A stretch of 64,000 nt of DNA from Tenggerimyces flavus (GTDB taxonomy: Bacteria > Actinomycetota > Actinomycetes > Propionibacteriales > Actinopolymorphaceae). This document shows, one piece after another, positions 62,048 through 64,000 of the stretch (position 1 is the first letter of the stretch; each line of letters begins with the position of its first letter). The position numbers and the translations under genes were made by a program. Location of the stretch: positions 4,712,001-4,776,000 of the forward strand of contig NZ_JAFBCM010000001.1 of NCBI RefSeq assembly GCF_016907715.1. Direction: 5' to 3'. The notes beneath the pieces are model-generated. The model saw only the letters and a program-made list of their open reading frames with translations. It did no database searches and was not told the DNA's origin.

Positions 62048-63889
62048 TCACATCCAGCCGCGGAAGCGGCCGACCGAGGGGGCCGCGACCTCGACCTCCT
62101 CCACCTCTTCGTCCTCCACCACAGGCGACTTCGGTGCGAGCGTCGCGATGCGCAGCGCGGCGACCAGGTCGCGGTAGAGCTCGTCGCGCTCCAAGAGCTC
62201 CAGGTGCGTGCCGGTCGCGCGCACCTTGCCCGCATCGAGCAGCACGATCTGGTCGGCGTCGATCACCGTCGACAGCCGGTGCGCGATCGTCACCACCGCA
62301 CCGCGCGCGGACAGGTCGTGGATCGACTGCTGCACCGCGGCCTCGGTCAGTCCGTCCAGCTGCGCGGTCGCCTCGTCGAGCAGCAGGATCTCCGGATCGG
62401 ACACGAGCGCGCGGGCGAGCGCGACGCGTTGCCGTTCGCCGCCGGAGATCGCGGTCGTCGACAGCACGGTGTCGAGCCCGTCGGGGAGCTCGCGGACCCG
62501 TTCCTCCAACCGGACGGCCCGCAACGCCTCCCAGAGCTGCTCGTCGGTCGCCTCCTGATGGGTGTAGCGGAGGTTCTCCGCGAGCGTGCCCGGAACGAGC
62601 GGCGTGTCCTGTTCGACATACACGATCCGCCGCCGCAGGCTTTCCAGCGGCCACCGGTCCAGCGACAGCCCGTCCAGCTCGATCGTCCCGTGCTCGGGAT
62701 GCAGGAATCGCAGCATCAGCGAGAACATCGACGTCTTGCCCGCGCCGGACGGGCCGATGATCGCGGTGTGTCCGATCCGCTGTACGTCCATCGTGACGCC
62801 GGCCAACGCGGGCGCGCTGTCCGGGCCGTACCGCGCGGTGACGTCCCGGAACGACAGCACGGTCCCGTTCACCGGCGCGGGCTCGGCCGCATGCGCGTCC
62901 GTGGGCTGGTCCTGCTCGACCTCGAGGCCCTGGATCTCGCGGATCCGCGACGCGGCGGCGATGCCCGACTGCAGGCTCGTGATCACCTGGGACAGCTCCA
63001 TCGCCGGACCCATCAGCTGGAACGCGTACAGCAGGAACGCGACCAGCGCCGAGATCGTGAGCGCGCCGGCGTTCACCCGGTATGCGCCGATGCCGAGGAT
63101 CAGCATGATCGCGAGCGAGATGCCCGCGCCGACCGCGGTCCACGCCACCGCCTCGATGCGTACCGCGCGGACGCTCTGCCGCTGCGACTCGGCGGCCTCG
63201 GCGAGAATCCGGTCGGACTCGCGCTGCTCGGCGCGGCTGGCCTTGACCGTACGGATCGCGCGCATCGCGCCCTCGAGCACGCCGCCCAGCCGCCCGATCG
63301 CGGCCTGCGCCTGCTCCTGCGCCTTGGACAGCTTCGGCATCAGCAGCGCCACGATCGCGGCGATGCCTGCCAGCGTCGCGGCCGTCGTCGCGAGCAGCAC
63401 CCAGTCGAGGACGGCCATCAGGACGAGCGCGCCGACCAGGCCGATCAGCCCGTTGACGAGCGAGACGATGCTTCCCGCCGCGGCCTCGCGGAGGAGCACG
63501 GTGTCGGAGGTGACGCGGGTGACGAACTCACCGTTCGACCGGCCGGTCAGCTCGCTGATCCGTACCCGGAACAGCCGGCGCACCATCGAGCTGCGCGCCT
63601 CGTAGATCACCCGCTCGCCGAGCTGGCCCATGATGATCCACTGCACCAGGCCCAGCCCGGAGCCGAGCACGAGCAGCGCGGCGAGCAGGCCCACGACCGG
63701 GGCGAGCGGGGCGTTGGTCTGAAGGCCGTCCAGGACTTGCTTGGTGACCATCGGGGTGGCGAGGGACATGCCGGTGACGGCGATGCCCAGCACGAGCCCG
63801 AGCAGGACGACTGCTCGGTGCGGTTGTACGAACGTCCAGAGCACTCGGAGGTTGGCGAACCTCTTTTGATCATCGTTCTGCGATCCCAT
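62048..63889 (-). CDS. ABC exporter, fused membrane and ATP-binding domains
   Basis: The 613-residue half-transporter has six membrane spans (about 20-320) and an ATPase domain: Walker A GPSGAGKTSM, Q-loop IVYVEQDTPLVPG, signature AISGGERQRVALARALV, Walker B ILLLDEATAQLD and H-loop IAHRLSTV. It resembles BmrA/Sav1866-type multidrug exporters, and the acidic C-terminal tail (EDEEVEEVEV) is unusual. It is the last complete gene of the window. A TTGGCACC/TGTCCCAA-type inverted repeat lies just before its start (63916-63937). Confidence 0.9.
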   Translation of the reverse strand: MGSQNDDQKRFANLRVLWTFVQPHRAVVLLGLVLGIAVTGMSLATPMVTKQVLDGLQTNAPLAPVVGLLAALLVLGSGLGLVQWIIMGQLGERVIYEARSSMVRRLFRVRISELTGRSNGEFVTRVTSDTVLLREAAAGSIVSLVNGLIGLVGALVLMAVLDWVLLATTAATLAGIAAIVALLMPKLSKAQEQAQAAIGRLGGVLEGAMRAIRTVKASRAEQRESDRILAEAAESQRQSVRAVRIEAVAWTAVGAGISLAIMLILGIGAYRVNAGALTISALVAFLLYAFQLMGPAMELSQVITSLQSGIAAASRIREIQGLEVEQDQPTDAHAAEPAPVNGTVLSFRDVTARYGPDSAPALAGVTMDVQRIGHTAIIGPSGAGKTSMFSLMLRFLHPEHGTIELDGLSLDRWPLESLRRRIVYVEQDTPLVPGTLAENLRYTHQEATDEQLWEALRAVRLEERVRELPDGLDTVLSTTAISGGERQRVALARALVSDPEILLLDEATAQLDGLTEAAVQQSIHDLSARGAVVTIAHRLSTVIDADQIVLLDAGKVRATGTHLELLERDELYRDLVAALRIATLAPKSPVVEDEEVEEVEVAAPSVGRFRGWM

Positions 63890-63978
63890 GACTGCAGGAT
63901 ATCAATTTGGGACACCAAGGTGCCAATGAGAATTTCTCTGGTTCCGTTAGGGGTGGTGATGGCCTTATATTGGAGCGC

Positions 63979-64000
63979 GTGATCAGGTCAGAGACAGCCG
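63979..64000 (+). CDS. Start of a gene that leaves the window (tentative)
   Basis: GTG 63979 has a GGAG ribosome site four bases upstream and a TTATAT hexamer at 63965-63970. Only seven codons (MIRSETA) are inside the window, so nothing can be said about the product. A divergent regulator of the ABC exporter would be a natural guess from position. Confidence 0.25.

Overview
This window is chromosomal DNA from a high-GC actinobacterium. The signs are strongly GC-biased codon use, frequent GTG starts, WXG100-type proteins, an AfsR/SARP regulator, ECF42/YCII, a LigC plus Prim-PolC pair, and an actinobacterial sulfur operon with its typical leader peptide. A soil member of Propionibacteriales or a related order is plausible, but that placement is inference; no rRNA or tRNA gene was seen.

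Layout. 1-2931: a secreted lamin-tail protein cut by the window edge, then two ESX/WXG-like proteins. 3018-13491: a LigD-type primase-polymerase gene whose 3' end is the integration site of a 9.4-kb element. A perfect 49-bp direct repeat bounds the element (4007-4055 and 13413-13461). Inside it are a tyrosine integrase, a run of overlapping small genes with a RepA-like AAA ATPase, an HK97-fold major capsid protein, a tape-measure-like protein and a leftward five-gene operon of unknown function. No terminase, portal or protease is visible, so it looks like a phage satellite or a reduced prophage, and it replaces the last codons of the host gene with its own.

13570-25587: an AhpD-like protein, a large AfsR-type regulator divergent from a 2,055-residue secreted RHS/YD-repeat protein, and a MerR/MFS pair. 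25762-33570: a three-gene ABC-2 exporter, YCII plus ECF42 sigma factor, a universal-stress-like protein, a TetR gene facing a SnoaL-like gene across two operator copies, LigC, and a dihydrofolate-reductase-like protein. 33668-37849: a DUF899 protein, an ISL3-family insertion sequence, a RibD-like reductase and a PPK2 kinase.

37905-48357: a GH3 lipoprotein, an acetyltransferase, an SGNH hydrolase preceded by five tandem 14-bp palindromic units, a GlgX debranching enzyme, and a sulfate-assimilation operon (leader peptide, sulfite reductase, 48-residue zinc protein, CysH, CysG, CbiX/SirB). 48505-54082: a sugar-degradation cluster (GH127, LacI, dehydrogenase, Gfo/Idh/MocA oxidoreductase). 54089-63889: glyA under a ZTP riboswitch, an AidB-like acyl-CoA dehydrogenase, a YihY-type membrane protein, a secreted beta-helix protein, a frameshifted methyltransferase divergent from a MerR gene, an alpha/beta hydrolase and an ABC exporter.

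The host genes are mostly ordinary soil-actinobacterial metabolism and defence. The unusual parts are the capsid-bearing element in the primase-polymerase gene, the 14-bp array at 41408-41477, the in-frame palindrome inside the GH127 gene, and the repeat-expanded ISL3 transposase.
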